The position numbers and the translations under genes are program-made. The notes under the pieces are model-generated. The model saw nothing but the letters and a program-made list of their open reading frames with translations. It was not told the DNA's origin and searched no databases. This document shows, one piece after another, positions 7,975-15,441 of a DNA stretch of 64,000 bases. The number at the start of each line of letters is the position of its first letter. The stretch's first letter is position 1. Origin of the DNA: Prevotella sp. (GTDB lineage Bacteria > Bacteroidota > Bacteroidia > Bacteroidales > Bacteroidaceae); NCBI GenBank assembly GCA_017449025.1, contig JAFSKJ010000063.1:1-64000 (forward strand), read 5' to 3'.

Positions 7975-8803
7975 GCTTGCGGAATTTGCGGGTGTCGTTA
8001 TACTGTCGGTAGGGCAGGTTGTAGTCCAAATAGAAAAAGTTGTGCTGACGCTGCTTGTCGCCAGGGGGAATGGTCATATAGTCGCCATACTTGTTGGCAA
8101 GATACTTGTCCCACTGCTCAATGCCCATCAGCTGCAAGCCCTCGAACTCTATGGGTGTTGGCGTGCCCAAGACGCTCTTGTCTATGATGCCCTTGAAACC
8201 GTCGTCGTAGTCGAGCACTTGTTTCGACTCATCGTAGCTGCAGCCCTGCCTCAACTGCCTGATGCGGCGTTGCGCCCACTCCCGGCTGAAGAGCCTCTGC
8301 ACTGCCAGCACCGGCCATGAGCTTGGCCCGTGGCCGTGCTTGTACGGGTTGCGGTTGAGAAAGTATATCAGCTTGTCCAGTACGGCATAGCGCATGGTGA
8401 GCAGGCGCTGATGCAGACGGCTGTCGGGCATGCCGTCGATGGGAAACACATCTATATATATACCTCCGAGGTAATCGCTGTGCTCGCGCTCTATCAGTGT
8501 GGTGTCGGCGTTAAGCACCTTGCCGAAGCCTCCGGGGTATGAAGGGTTTGTTTCATGGCATACGGCCTCAAATGGTTTCGGCAGCCATTCTTCGGCATGC
8601 TGCATGAACAGCTCGTAGTCGGGGCGTGGCATGCAGATGTCCATGTCGTCGTCCCAGGGTATGAATCCCTTGTGGCGCACAGCACCAAGCATGGTGCCCG
8701 CCCATAGGTAGTAGCGCAGGTGGTGGCTCCTGCAGACCTTGTCTACGGCTTTCATAATCTCGAGTATGCTCAATTGCAGAGGGCGGATGTCGTACTGTGC
8801 CAT
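7961..8803 (-). CDS. LicD-family phosphotransferase (phosphocholine-type)
   Basis: This 280-residue protein has a LicD domain of the nucleotidyltransferase superfamily. The LicD signature is clear: HLRYYLWAGTMLGAVRHKG followed by FIPWDDDMDICMPRPDY, with the catalytic aspartates in DDDMDI near residue 50. Next come GGFGKVLNADTTLI and YIDVFPIDGMPD. LicD proteins transfer phosphocholine or a similar phospho-amino-alcohol from its CDP-activated form onto cell-surface glycans. Co-occurrence with a LicC-like enzyme across the convergent boundary supports a working decoration pathway. The gene begins 24 bases after the upstream GT4 stop. The transferred group is not determinable from sequence. Confidence 0.88.
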   Translation of the reverse strand: MAQYDIRPLQLSILEIMKAVDKVCRSHHLRYYLWAGTMLGAVRHKGFIPWDDDMDICMPRPDYELFMQHAEEWLPKPFEAVCHETNPSYPGGFGKVLNADTTLIEREHSDYLGGIYIDVFPIDGMPDSRLHQRLLTMRYAVLDKLIYFLNRNPYKHGHGPSSWPVLAVQRLFSREWAQRRIRQLRQGCSYDESKQVLDYDDGFKGIIDKSVLGTPTPIEFEGLQLMGIEQWDKYLANKYGDYMTIPPGDKQRQHNFFYLDYNLPYRQYNDTRKFRKHGQT

Positions 8804-8827
8804 AACTTGCTTGTTATTGGAAAGTGT

Positions 8828-9958
8828 CTAAAAAAGCTGGTCGTAGATGTCAAGCATCTGACGGGCAATGCCTGCCCCGCCAAAACGGGTGATATACTGC
8901 CTGCTGCTATGGCATCGGTCGCTGTTACGCCCCTCGGCCAGCAGACGGCTCAAGGCGTCGGCGGCAGCATCCACGTCGTCGGGGTCTACATAGAGGCTGT
9001 CTGGTCCGCCGGCCTCCTCTAAGCACGAGCCTGTGGCAGCCATCACCGGCAGTCCGCTGGCTATGGCTTCAATGACAGGTATGCCGAAGCCTTCGTAGCG
9101 TGAGGGATAGGCGAACACCGATGCCGAGCGGTAGAGGGCTGCCAGCTCCGAGTCGCCAATGCCGTGCAGCATGTGCAGACGTTTGCCGGTGCCGTGCTGT
9201 CGGGCGTAGTTGCCCACGCTCTCGGCGTATGGCGTGGAGCGCCCCACGGCCACAAGGTGTATCTCTTCAGGCAGCAGCTCAAGCGCCTTGACAAGCAGCA
9301 GCAGGTTCTTGCGCTCCTCTATAGAGCCAACGGTGAGCACAAAAGGAGTGGGTATGCCTGCCACCGTAGGTGCCTCTTCTGCTGCTGCCTTCTGCTGGAA
9401 CAGCTGGGCACAGCTCTGGTAAACAACGTTCACGCGGTCGGGGCTTACGCCCCCAATCTCCACTATGTCGCGCTTCGTACATTCGCTGATGGCTATGATG
9501 ACGTCGGCCTCTTTCAGTGCGTGGCGGAACTTCTGCCGATAAATCTGTACGTCAATGCCGTGGTAGTACTCCGGATGGCGGATGAATATCAGGTCATGTA
9601 TGGTTACAACTGAGCGTATGCCCGCCCTCTGCAGCCCGTGTGGCAGTTCGCCAGACAGCCCGTGAAACAGTTGTACGCCACGCTTGCGCATGTCGCCCAC
9701 AATGAACCGCGAGCGCCACAGGTCGCGTTGCAGGCGCAGTCTCATGTAATGCCGGTGCTGCGGATAGACGTAGCTCAGCGTTGCATCTTCTTCCATCTGG
9801 CACCGCAGGTTCGCGTTCCCGCCGTCCGGAGTGAAGAGCAGCAGACGGTGGCCGGGAGCCTCGCGATGGATGTCGGCCACGAGCGTTCGCCCGTAGTTGC
9901 CAAGTCCTGTGGCATTGTGTACTATTCGCTTCGCATCGAAACCGATTATTTTCTCCAT
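8828..9958 (-). CDS. GT4 (group 1) glycosyltransferase
   Basis: This is a GT-B fold glycosyltransferase of about 376 residues. The N-terminal acceptor domain begins MEKIIGFDAKRIVHNATGLG. The C-terminal donor domain carries PFVLTVGSIEERKN, HGIGDSELAALYRSA and the retaining-enzyme EX7E region in PSRYEGFGIPVIEAIASG. The family transfers mannose, rhamnose or other sugars onto lipid-linked glycans. The ATG at 9958 matches the conserved start of the domain. Earlier in-frame codons reach into the promoter and are rejected. A strong -7/-33 promoter ends just 6 bases before this ATG, so the messenger may be nearly leaderless. It heads the operon GT4-LicD-GT2. Confidence 0.86.
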   Translation of the reverse strand: MEKIIGFDAKRIVHNATGLGNYGRTLVADIHREAPGHRLLLFTPDGGNANLRCQMEEDATLSYVYPQHRHYMRLRLQRDLWRSRFIVGDMRKRGVQLFHGLSGELPHGLQRAGIRSVVTIHDLIFIRHPEYYHGIDVQIYRQKFRHALKEADVIIAISECTKRDIVEIGGVSPDRVNVVYQSCAQLFQQKAAAEEAPTVAGIPTPFVLTVGSIEERKNLLLLVKALELLPEEIHLVAVGRSTPYAESVGNYARQHGTGKRLHMLHGIGDSELAALYRSASVFAYPSRYEGFGIPVIEAIASGLPVMAATGSCLEEAGGPDSLYVDPDDVDAAADALSRLLAEGRNSDRCHSSRQYITRFGGAGIARQMLDIYDQLF

Positions 9959-9964
9959 CACGAT

Positions 9965-9997
9965 GCAAAGATACCATATTTTGACCTTTTTCACAAA
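9965..9997 (-). promoter_or_regulatory. Promoter (-33/-7) of the GT4-LicD-GT2 operon
   Basis: On the minus strand TTTG (9994-9997) is followed after 20 bases by TATCTTTGC (9965-9973), an excellent Bacteroidota-type promoter. The -7 box ends 6 bases before the ATG at 9958, which predicts an extremely short or absent leader. Confidence 0.65.
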
Positions 9998-10036
9998 TTT
10001 TCCGCACAAAATGTTGCATGTTTCGGTAAAAATCCG

Positions 10037-10045
10037 TACTTTTGC
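10037..10045 (+). promoter_or_regulatory. -7 promoter element of the Lrp/AsnC gene
   Basis: TACTTTTGC fits TAnnTTTG. A GTTG at 10013-10016 lies 20 bases upstream as a partial -33 box. The leader to the ATG at 10075 is about 25 nt. The promoter diverges from the GT4 promoter within about 40 bases. Confidence 0.55.
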
Positions 10046-10074
10046 TGACAATATGTAATGTAAATCACCTTACC

Positions 10075-10539
10075 ATGGAGAAAATAGACTTACTGGACAA
10101 GAAAATCCTGAGCATCCTGTCGAAAAACGCACGCATACCTTTCAAGGATGTGGCAATAGAGTGTGGCGTCTCGCGCGCAGCCATACACCAACGTGTTCAA
10201 CACCTTATAGAGGCCGAGGTAATCACCGGCAGCGGATTCTATGTCAATCCCAAGAGCCTCGGCTACTCAACATGCACCTACGTAGGCATCACTCTCGAGA
10301 AAGGTTCCATGTACAAGAACGTTGTAGAAGAGCTGCTCCACATACCTGAGATTGTGGAGTGCCACTTCACCACCGGACCATATACCATGCTGGTGAAGCT
10401 CTACGCCCGCGACAACGAGCAGCTCATGGAACTACTCAACGGGCGGCTACAGGGCATCAGCGGAGTTGTAGCTACCGAGACGCTAATATCCCTCGAACAG
10501 AGCATCAAGCGTGAGATCATCGTCTCTGTCGATGAATAA
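10075..10539 (+). CDS. Lrp/AsnC-family transcriptional regulator
   Basis: This 154-residue regulator has an N-terminal AsnC-type helix-turn-helix (residues 1-60: LLDKKILSILSKNARIPF, then DVAIECGVSRAAIHQRVQHL). The C-terminal RAM ligand-binding domain starts with GYSTCTYVGITLEKGS. The family typically forms octameric or dimeric DNA-binding proteins that sense amino acids. The ATG at 10075 is chosen because an upstream TTG at 10042 lies within the promoter. It is divergent from the GT4 operon and lies 50 bases before the C26/M19 peptidase fusion, so it may control peptide or amino-acid use through its neighbours. Confidence 0.9.
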   Translation: MEKIDLLDKKILSILSKNARIPFKDVAIECGVSRAAIHQRVQHLIEAEVITGSGFYVNPKSLGYSTCTYVGITLEKGSMYKNVVEELLHIPEIVECHFTTGPYTMLVKLYARDNEQLMELLNGRLQGISGVVATETLISLEQSIKREIIVSVDE

Positions 10540-10589
10540 CAACCCCTTCTGTCTAAAACCATCACTTCACCCAGTTACCATAATCAAGA

Positions 10590-12404
10590 ATGTTCGACCT
10601 TAAAGCACAGCTTGGCAACATCTACCGCCGATACCCCGAGGCACCGCGCCAGCCAGTCATTGGCATCACCGGAAACTACGAAGACCTGACCTGCCGCTTG
10701 GGGCAGGGCTACTACAAGCAGGTGATTGCTGCCGGAGCCATTCCCTTAATCATACCGCCATCGGCCAATGCCGACGCCATTGTAGGCACACTGCAGCACA
10801 TCGACGGCCTGCTGCTCAGCGGAGGTGCCGACATCAACCCCTTGTACAGCGGTGAAGAGCCACAGACGCGATTGGGGCATATCAACAGCGAGCGTGACCT
10901 GCCCGAGCTTCTCATCACTCAGCTGGCCTACAACAGGCAGATACCCATTCTCGGCATCTGCCGAGGCATACAGACGCTGGCCGTAGCCCTGGGGGGGAAA
11001 GTGCTGCAGGACATTTCTGCCGCCATAAAGCACTCGCAGGATGCCGACCGCGCCGAGCCCACACACTCAGTAACCATTGAGCGCAACTCCACCTTATTTA
11101 ATATATATAAGGAGGCACAACAGTCTTCATGCTTCAATGCTGAGTCGTCAACCCTCTATGTCAACTCCTTCCACCATCAGGCAGTGGGAGAGCCGGGGCC
11201 GCGATTCAGGGTCGTGGCCAAGGCTGCCGACGATGTCGTCGAGGCCATTGAGAGCACTGAGTGCAAGTCCATAATCGGTGTACAGTGGCATCCGGAATGC
11301 ATGGGCGCTGCCGGCCTGCCGCTCTTCAAGTGGCTTGCCGCCGAGGCTGCAGCCTACAGGCAGACCCACGACACCCACGACCGCGTGCTAACACTCGACA
11401 CACATTGCGACACTCCCATGTTCTTCAACCTGAAGGCAGCTGCTGGCAGCTCCTCAACAGAAAACCTCGGCGTGGAGTTCTCACACCGCGACGAACGCCT
11501 GTGCGTAGACCTGCATAAGATGACTGAAGGCCGGCAGGATGCAACAATCATGGTTGCATACCTGCCACAGCCCAAGATGGGAGAAACCTTCTCTGGAAAG
11601 GTACAGGGCGCTGCCGCCTCACCAAAGGACTATGCCGACCTGGTGTTCGACAAGATAGAGAACATCGTCGCTGCCAACAGCCACTACCTCAGCCTCGCCT
11701 ACACGCCCGGCGACCTATACGAGAACAAGCGCCACGGACGCAAGTCAATAATGCTCGGCATAGAGAATGCACTGGCACTCAACGGCGAGCTGCAGAACGT
11801 GCAGCACTTCGCCGAACGGGGAGCCGTCTACATCACCCTCTGCCACAACGGCGACAACGACGTGTGCGACTCCGCACGGGGATGCAACACCCACTCCGGG
11901 CTTAGCCGCTTTGGCGAACAGGTGGTTAGGGAGATGAACCGCGTAGGACTCATGGTTGACCTCAGCCATGCAGCCGAGAAGAGCTTCTTCGATGCCATCG
12001 AGCTTAGCCAGACGCCCATAGTGTGCAGTCACAGCTCATGCAGGGCACTCTGCGACCACCCCCGCAACCTCACCGACGAGCAGATGCGACAGCTCGCAGC
12101 CAGCGGAGGCGTCATGCAGGTCACCCTCTACAGCGGATTCCTCAGAAAGGAAGGCCAAGCAACCATTGCCGACGCCATGCTCCACTTAGAACACGCCATA
12201 AAGATAATGGGCATCGACCACGTAGGACTCGGCACCGACTTCGACGGCGACGGCGGCATCATAGGCCTCGCCAACTCATCAGAGCTAATAAACTTCACCC
12301 GCCAGCTCCTCGCACGCCGCTACAGCGAGCGCGACATACAGAAGATATGGGGCGGCAACTTCCTAAGGGTGATGACCCAGGCGCAGAAAATGAAAGCAAC
12401 CTAA
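10590..12404 (+). CDS. Fusion of class I glutamine amidotransferase-like peptidase C26 and membrane dipeptidase M19
   Basis: This is a two-domain cytoplasmic protein of 604 residues. Residues ~20-255 are a gamma-glutamyl hydrolase (PuuD-like, peptidase C26) with nucleophile elbow GICRGIQTLAVALGG (Cys near 125) and the His-Glu pair in GVQWHPECMG. Residues ~265-604 are a renal-dipeptidase-like M19 zinc enzyme, with the HxD metal motif in LTLDTHCDTPMF. Further M19 segments are MVDLSHAAEKSFFDAI, PIVCSHSSCRALCDHPRN and GLGTDFDGDGG. No signal peptide is seen. The likely role is removal of gamma-glutamyl groups followed by dipeptide hydrolysis. Each family usually occurs as a separate protein, so the fusion suggests that the two steps are coupled. 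Confidence 0.85.
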   Translation: MFDLKAQLGNIYRRYPEAPRQPVIGITGNYEDLTCRLGQGYYKQVIAAGAIPLIIPPSANADAIVGTLQHIDGLLLSGGADINPLYSGEEPQTRLGHINSERDLPELLITQLAYNRQIPILGICRGIQTLAVALGGKVLQDISAAIKHSQDADRAEPTHSVTIERNSTLFNIYKEAQQSSCFNAESSTLYVNSFHHQAVGEPGPRFRVVAKAADDVVEAIESTECKSIIGVQWHPECMGAAGLPLFKWLAAEAAAYRQTHDTHDRVLTLDTHCDTPMFFNLKAAAGSSSTENLGVEFSHRDERLCVDLHKMTEGRQDATIMVAYLPQPKMGETFSGKVQGAAASPKDYADLVFDKIENIVAANSHYLSLAYTPGDLYENKRHGRKSIMLGIENALALNGELQNVQHFAERGAVYITLCHNGDNDVCDSARGCNTHSGLSRFGEQVVREMNRVGLMVDLSHAAEKSFFDAIELSQTPIVCSHSSCRALCDHPRNLTDEQMRQLAASGGVMQVTLYSGFLRKEGQATIADAMLHLEHAIKIMGIDHVGLGTDFDGDGGIIGLANSSELINFTRQLLARRYSERDIQKIWGGNFLRVMTQAQKMKAT

Positions 12405-12407
12405 TAA

Positions 12408-12452
12408 CCTACCAAACCTACAAAACCTACAAAACCTACAAAACCTACCCCA
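12408..12452 (+). repeat. Five 9-bp CCTACaaaa repeats before the M28 start
   Basis: CCTACCAAA, three copies of CCTACAAAA, and CCTACCCCA follow one another with an exact 9-base period and end 5 bases before the ATG at 12458. Two more CCTAC units with 9-base spacing lie just after the gene (13465-13478). A similar set precedes the esterase start at 63146 on the other strand. Confidence 0.75.
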
Positions 12453-12457
12453 CCCCC

Positions 12458-13459
12458 ATGACCCCCAAAAACCTCATCATCCCAACCCTTTCCGCAGCCC
12501 TGCTCCTCCTTGCCGCCTGCGGCAACACCAAGAAGAGCACCGCCAACAACGCCCCCGCTCCCCAGCCAGTCTCCGTCACCTTCAGTGCCGACTCAGCATT
12601 CCTCTTCTGCCAGCAGCAGTGCGATTTCGGCCCCAGAGTCATGAACAGCCAGGCCCACGACCGCTGCGGAGAGTGGATAGCAGCCAAGTTCCGGCAGTAC
12701 GGCCTTAACGTCACTGAGCAGAAGGCACTTCTCCGAGGCTACGACGGCACACAGCTGCGCAGCACCAACATCATTGCCGCCTACAAGCCCGAACAGCAGG
12801 AGCGCATACTACTCTGCGCACATTGGGACAGCCGACCATGGGCCGACAACGACCCCAACCCCGCCAACCACCACAGCCCCGTGATGGCAGCCAACGACGG
12901 AGCATCGGGCGTGGCAGTCATGCTTGAGATTGCACGACTGCTGCAGCAGACACCACTTACCATAGGTGTAGACTTCGTATGCTTCGACGCCGAGGACTGG
13001 GGCACACCGCAGTGGGCAGAGGCCGACGGCAGCGATGCCGACACGTGGGCACTCGGAGCACAGCACTGGGCAGCCAACCTGCACAAGTCCAACTACAGCG
13101 CACGCTTCGGCATACTCCTTGACATGGTGGGCGGACAGGGAGCACGCTTCTACAAGGAGCAGATGTCCACATATTATGCAGACGACGTGGTGAAGAAAGT
13201 GTGGGAGGCAGCAAAGACCGCCGGCTACGGCAGCTTCTTCCCCGCCGACGACGGCAATGCCATCACCGACGACCACCTGCCAGTAAACCAGACCGCAAAA
13301 ATACCGTGCATCGACATCATACCCTACTACCCCGACTGCCAGGCAAGCAGCTTCGGACAAACATGGCACACCGTAGACGACGATATGGCACACATCGACC
13401 GCAACACCCTACAAGCCGTTGGCCAAACACTCCTACAAGTACTCTACAGCGAACCTTAA
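12458..13459 (+). CDS. M28-family zinc peptidase lipoprotein (glutaminyl cyclase-like)
   Basis: The gene encodes a 333-residue lipoprotein: a short signal peptide ends in a lipobox LLAAC near residue 21, followed by a Ser/Asn/Pro linker. The M28 metallopeptidase fold carries zinc-binding motifs LCAHWDSRPWADND (His ~119), NDGASGVAVMLEIA and VCFDAEDWG, then DDHLPVNQ and WHTVDDDMAHID. The layout is close to Bacteroidota glutaminyl-peptide cyclotransferase-like proteins, which share the M28 fold, so either aminopeptidase or N-terminal glutamine cyclisation is possible. It lies 53 bases downstream of the C26/M19 fusion and is likely co-transcribed. ATG 12458 is chosen because it starts the signal peptide. 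The gene ends 20 bases from the convergent DUF4294 gene. Confidence 0.85.
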   Translation: MTPKNLIIPTLSAALLLLAACGNTKKSTANNAPAPQPVSVTFSADSAFLFCQQQCDFGPRVMNSQAHDRCGEWIAAKFRQYGLNVTEQKALLRGYDGTQLRSTNIIAAYKPEQQERILLCAHWDSRPWADNDPNPANHHSPVMAANDGASGVAVMLEIARLLQQTPLTIGVDFVCFDAEDWGTPQWAEADGSDADTWALGAQHWAANLHKSNYSARFGILLDMVGGQGARFYKEQMSTYYADDVVKKVWEAAKTAGYGSFFPADDGNAITDDHLPVNQTAKIPCIDIIPYYPDCQASSFGQTWHTVDDDMAHIDRNTLQAVGQTLLQVLYSEP

Positions 13460-13479
13460 ATCAACCTACAAAACCTACC

Positions 13480-14106
13480 TCAAATCTGTCCAGCCTCAAC
13501 CATCAGCACCACACGCTCCGTCAGCCGGTCCGTGCCCTCAGCATCGTAACCCTTCCTCAGGCTCGCACCGAACATCCAGGCAAAGGCCTGCCACATTCCT
13601 GAGCGCACAGGACCCAAGAAGGCCTGCATAGCCTCGTAGGCCGTAGAGTTGCACTCACGGTCAACAAGCTTTATCAGCAACTTGCCCTGCGAATATGTCA
13701 GCTTCTTCATCTTGGGCTTGTAAGTCTTCACCAAGTCTGCCTCAACGCGCTTCATGTGCTCGTCCTTCGCCTTCTTGGTCGGAAGCATCTCCAAGGTCTC
13801 CGCCGTCTCCATCAGTATCATCCGCACCTGCTTTGCCAACGGCAACACGGTCTTCACGTTTCTCACCAACCGCATGTAGCTGCTAGCCTGCCGCTTGTTC
13901 TTGAATGTCAGCTTAGGGTAGACAAACACGTTCGACATCTCCATATACTGTATGCTGTCGCCGTGGTACTCCACCCTACCCACCTTTACCATCGGCACCA
14001 TCGACGGCGGCTCACCGTCGGTGCCTACATCCGACAGCACATCCTTCTGCGCCAACGCCGCGCAGACGATCAGCTGCATCATGACTATGGCGGCAAGTCT
14101 CTTCAT
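13480..14106 (-). CDS. Secreted DUF4294 family protein
   Basis: This secreted protein of about 208 residues has a signal peptide MKRLAAIVMMQLIVCAALAQ. The single domain matches DUF4294, which I know only from Bacteroidota: VFVYPKLTFKNKRQASSYMR, RLVRNVKTVLPLAKQVRMIL, then KLTYSQGKLLIKLVDRECNS and GSxRKGYD-like text near the C-terminus. The family function is unknown. A -7 box at 14132-14140 would leave only about 5 nt of leader for the ATG at 14121 but about 20 nt for the ATG at 14106, so the latter is preferred. The gene is monocistronic and convergent with the M28 gene. Confidence 0.8.
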   Translation of the reverse strand: MKRLAAIVMMQLIVCAALAQKDVLSDVGTDGEPPSMVPMVKVGRVEYHGDSIQYMEMSNVFVYPKLTFKNKRQASSYMRLVRNVKTVLPLAKQVRMILMETAETLEMLPTKKAKDEHMKRVEADLVKTYKPKMKKLTYSQGKLLIKLVDRECNSTAYEAMQAFLGPVRSGMWQAFAWMFGASLRKGYDAEGTDRLTERVVLMVEAGQI

Positions 14107-14131
14107 TGCGTTCTTCTTCATAAAGACGGCG

Positions 14132-14140
14132 GCAAAGGTA
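14132..14140 (-). promoter_or_regulatory. -7 promoter element of the DUF4294 gene
   Basis: The minus strand reads TACCTTTGC, with ATTG (14161-14164 region) about 20 bases upstream as a partial -33 box. It helps decide the start codon at 14106 over 14121. Confidence 0.5.
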
Positions 14141-14180
14141 ATAATAATCGCTGAGAAAAACAATATTTCCAGCTGAAAGT

Positions 14181-14212
14181 TTTGTACTTTCGGCTTTTTT
14201 GCGTACTTTTGC
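14181..14212 (+). promoter_or_regulatory. Promoter (-33/-7) of the Rpn nuclease gene
   Basis: TTTG (14181-14184), 19 bases of spacer, then TACTTTTGC (14204-14212) is a near-consensus Bacteroidota promoter. The leader to the ATG at 14250 is about 35 nt. Confidence 0.6.
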
Positions 14213-14249
14213 AGCCAGAGTGAATAATTAAGGCATCATTATTTACGAT

Positions 14250-15131
14250 ATGAGCGACAAGAGGGAATACATACGGTTCGACTGGGCCATCAAGCGCATC
14301 CTTCGCGACAAGACCAACAAGGAGGTGCTGGAGGGTCTCATCCAGGTGCTCATCAAGGAGCCGGTGACCATCACGGAGATCTTAGAGAGTGAAAGCAATA
14401 AGGACCGCAGCGAAGACAAGGGCAACAGGGTGGACGTGAAGGTCAGGACCGGGAAGGGTGAGATAATCATCGTTGAGGTTCAGCTGACTAAGGAGCGTGA
14501 CTTCTTCCAGCGCATCCTCTTCGGCGCGGCAACGGCCATCAACGACCAGATAGGCGCCGGACAAGACCACGAGGTCATCAAGAAGGTCTATTCCGTCAAC
14601 ATCCTCTACTTCAACTTCGGCTCCGGCGACGACTATGCCTTCCACGGCGTGACCACGTTCCGCGGCATGACCAACGAGAACGCCGTGCTGGAGTTCAACA
14701 ACGGGAACGAGAGGAAATACATGGACAGTGAGCGGCGGCGCATCACCACGCCCGACGAGGTGTTCCCCGAGTATTTCCTGCTGATAGTCGACCGCTTCAA
14801 CGAAGTGGCCAGGACTCCCATCGAGGAGTGGATGGCCTACCTGAAGGACGGTGCCATCCGTGAGGACACCACCACGCCGGGTCTGCAGGAGGCGCGCCGC
14901 AAGCTGGAATACATGAGCATGACGGACGAGGAGCGCCGCGAGTACCGTGACTATATGGTCAGCGTGCATGCCGCCAAGGATGCTTGGGAAACCGCCTTGG
15001 ACGAAGCTCGTGCGGAAGCTCGCTATGACGAGAAGGCAAACACTGCCCTCAAGATGAAGGCCAAAGGCTTTGCCATAGAGGACATTGCCGAGATAACTGG
15101 CCTCGCTGCAGAAGAGATTGACAGGCTGTAA
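14250..15131 (+). CDS. Rpn/PD-(D/E)XK nuclease family protein (putative transposase-like)
   Basis: This 293-residue protein belongs to the PD-(D/E)XK family transposase / Rpn recombination-promoting nuclease group. The nuclease core is visible at residues ~55-75 as NRVDVKVRTGKGEIIIVEVQ, with the D...ExQ metal motif. It is preceded by FDWAIKRILRDKTNKEVLEGL, typical of the family N-terminus, and followed by the helical FFQRILFGAATAINDQI. The C-terminal 60 residues are charged and helical, ending in a small predicted helix-turn-helix-like AKGFAIEDIAEITGLAAEEI. Rpn proteins promote RecA-independent recombination in E. coli; many Bacteroidota carry dispersed copies. It has its own strong promoter. 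A large stem-loop lies about 100 bases downstream (15236-15354). Confidence 0.85.
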   Translation: MSDKREYIRFDWAIKRILRDKTNKEVLEGLIQVLIKEPVTITEILESESNKDRSEDKGNRVDVKVRTGKGEIIIVEVQLTKERDFFQRILFGAATAINDQIGAGQDHEVIKKVYSVNILYFNFGSGDDYAFHGVTTFRGMTNENAVLEFNNGNERKYMDSERRRITTPDEVFPEYFLLIVDRFNEVARTPIEEWMAYLKDGAIREDTTTPGLQEARRKLEYMSMTDEERREYRDYMVSVHAAKDAWETALDEARAEARYDEKANTALKMKAKGFAIEDIAEITGLAAEEIDRL

Positions 15132-15235
15132 AGCCTATATATTATTAATGATAAACACTTAAACACCCTACCGCCTATGACTTAGACCTCAGACTATAGA
15201 CATAAATAGGAATTGAAGCGTCCGCTTGATTTCTT

Positions 15236-15354
15236 GTTCATCAAAATTTCGCCAAAATTTAGAACAGTCAAGAGTAAAAGCTCGGATGCTCACGCCGTTG
15301 GCGTGGGCTTTTACTCGTAGATGACTGTTAGGTGTTTGGCGATACCTTGATGAA
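15236..15354. repeat. ~119-nt long imperfect stem-loop between Rpn and BspA genes
   Basis: Arms at about 15236-15280 and 15308-15354 pair through several blocks: TTCATCAA with TTGATGAA, CGCCAAA with TTTGGCG, AACAGTCA with TGACTGTT, and GAGTAAAAGC with GCTTTTACTC. The loop region itself folds as CACGCC-GTT-GGCGTG. A second GAAGTGAAGTCC-containing segment and a T-run follow. The 310-base gap between the genes holds only this structure and an AT-rich leader; no other gene is seen in it. Confidence 0.7.
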
Positions 15355-15441
15355 CGTAGACGAAGTGAAGTCCACGTTTTTTCTTTGTGTTCTTTATTAC
15401 CAAACCAACAATTATTCACAACAGCTTAAATATTAACGAGT

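Noticed and set aside
12023..12457. N-terminal extension of the M28 peptidase reaching into the upstream gene
   Set aside because: It would place 145 low-complexity Arg/His-rich residues before a clear lipoprotein signal peptide.
14250..15131. Intact insertion sequence around the Rpn-type gene
   Set aside because: No terminal inverted repeats or target duplication flank the gene; it has its own promoter and looks like a resident gene.
15308..15354. Integron attC site, because GTTAGGT fits the core-site consensus
   Set aside because: The opposite core RYYYAAC is missing and no integrase or gene cassettes are present.
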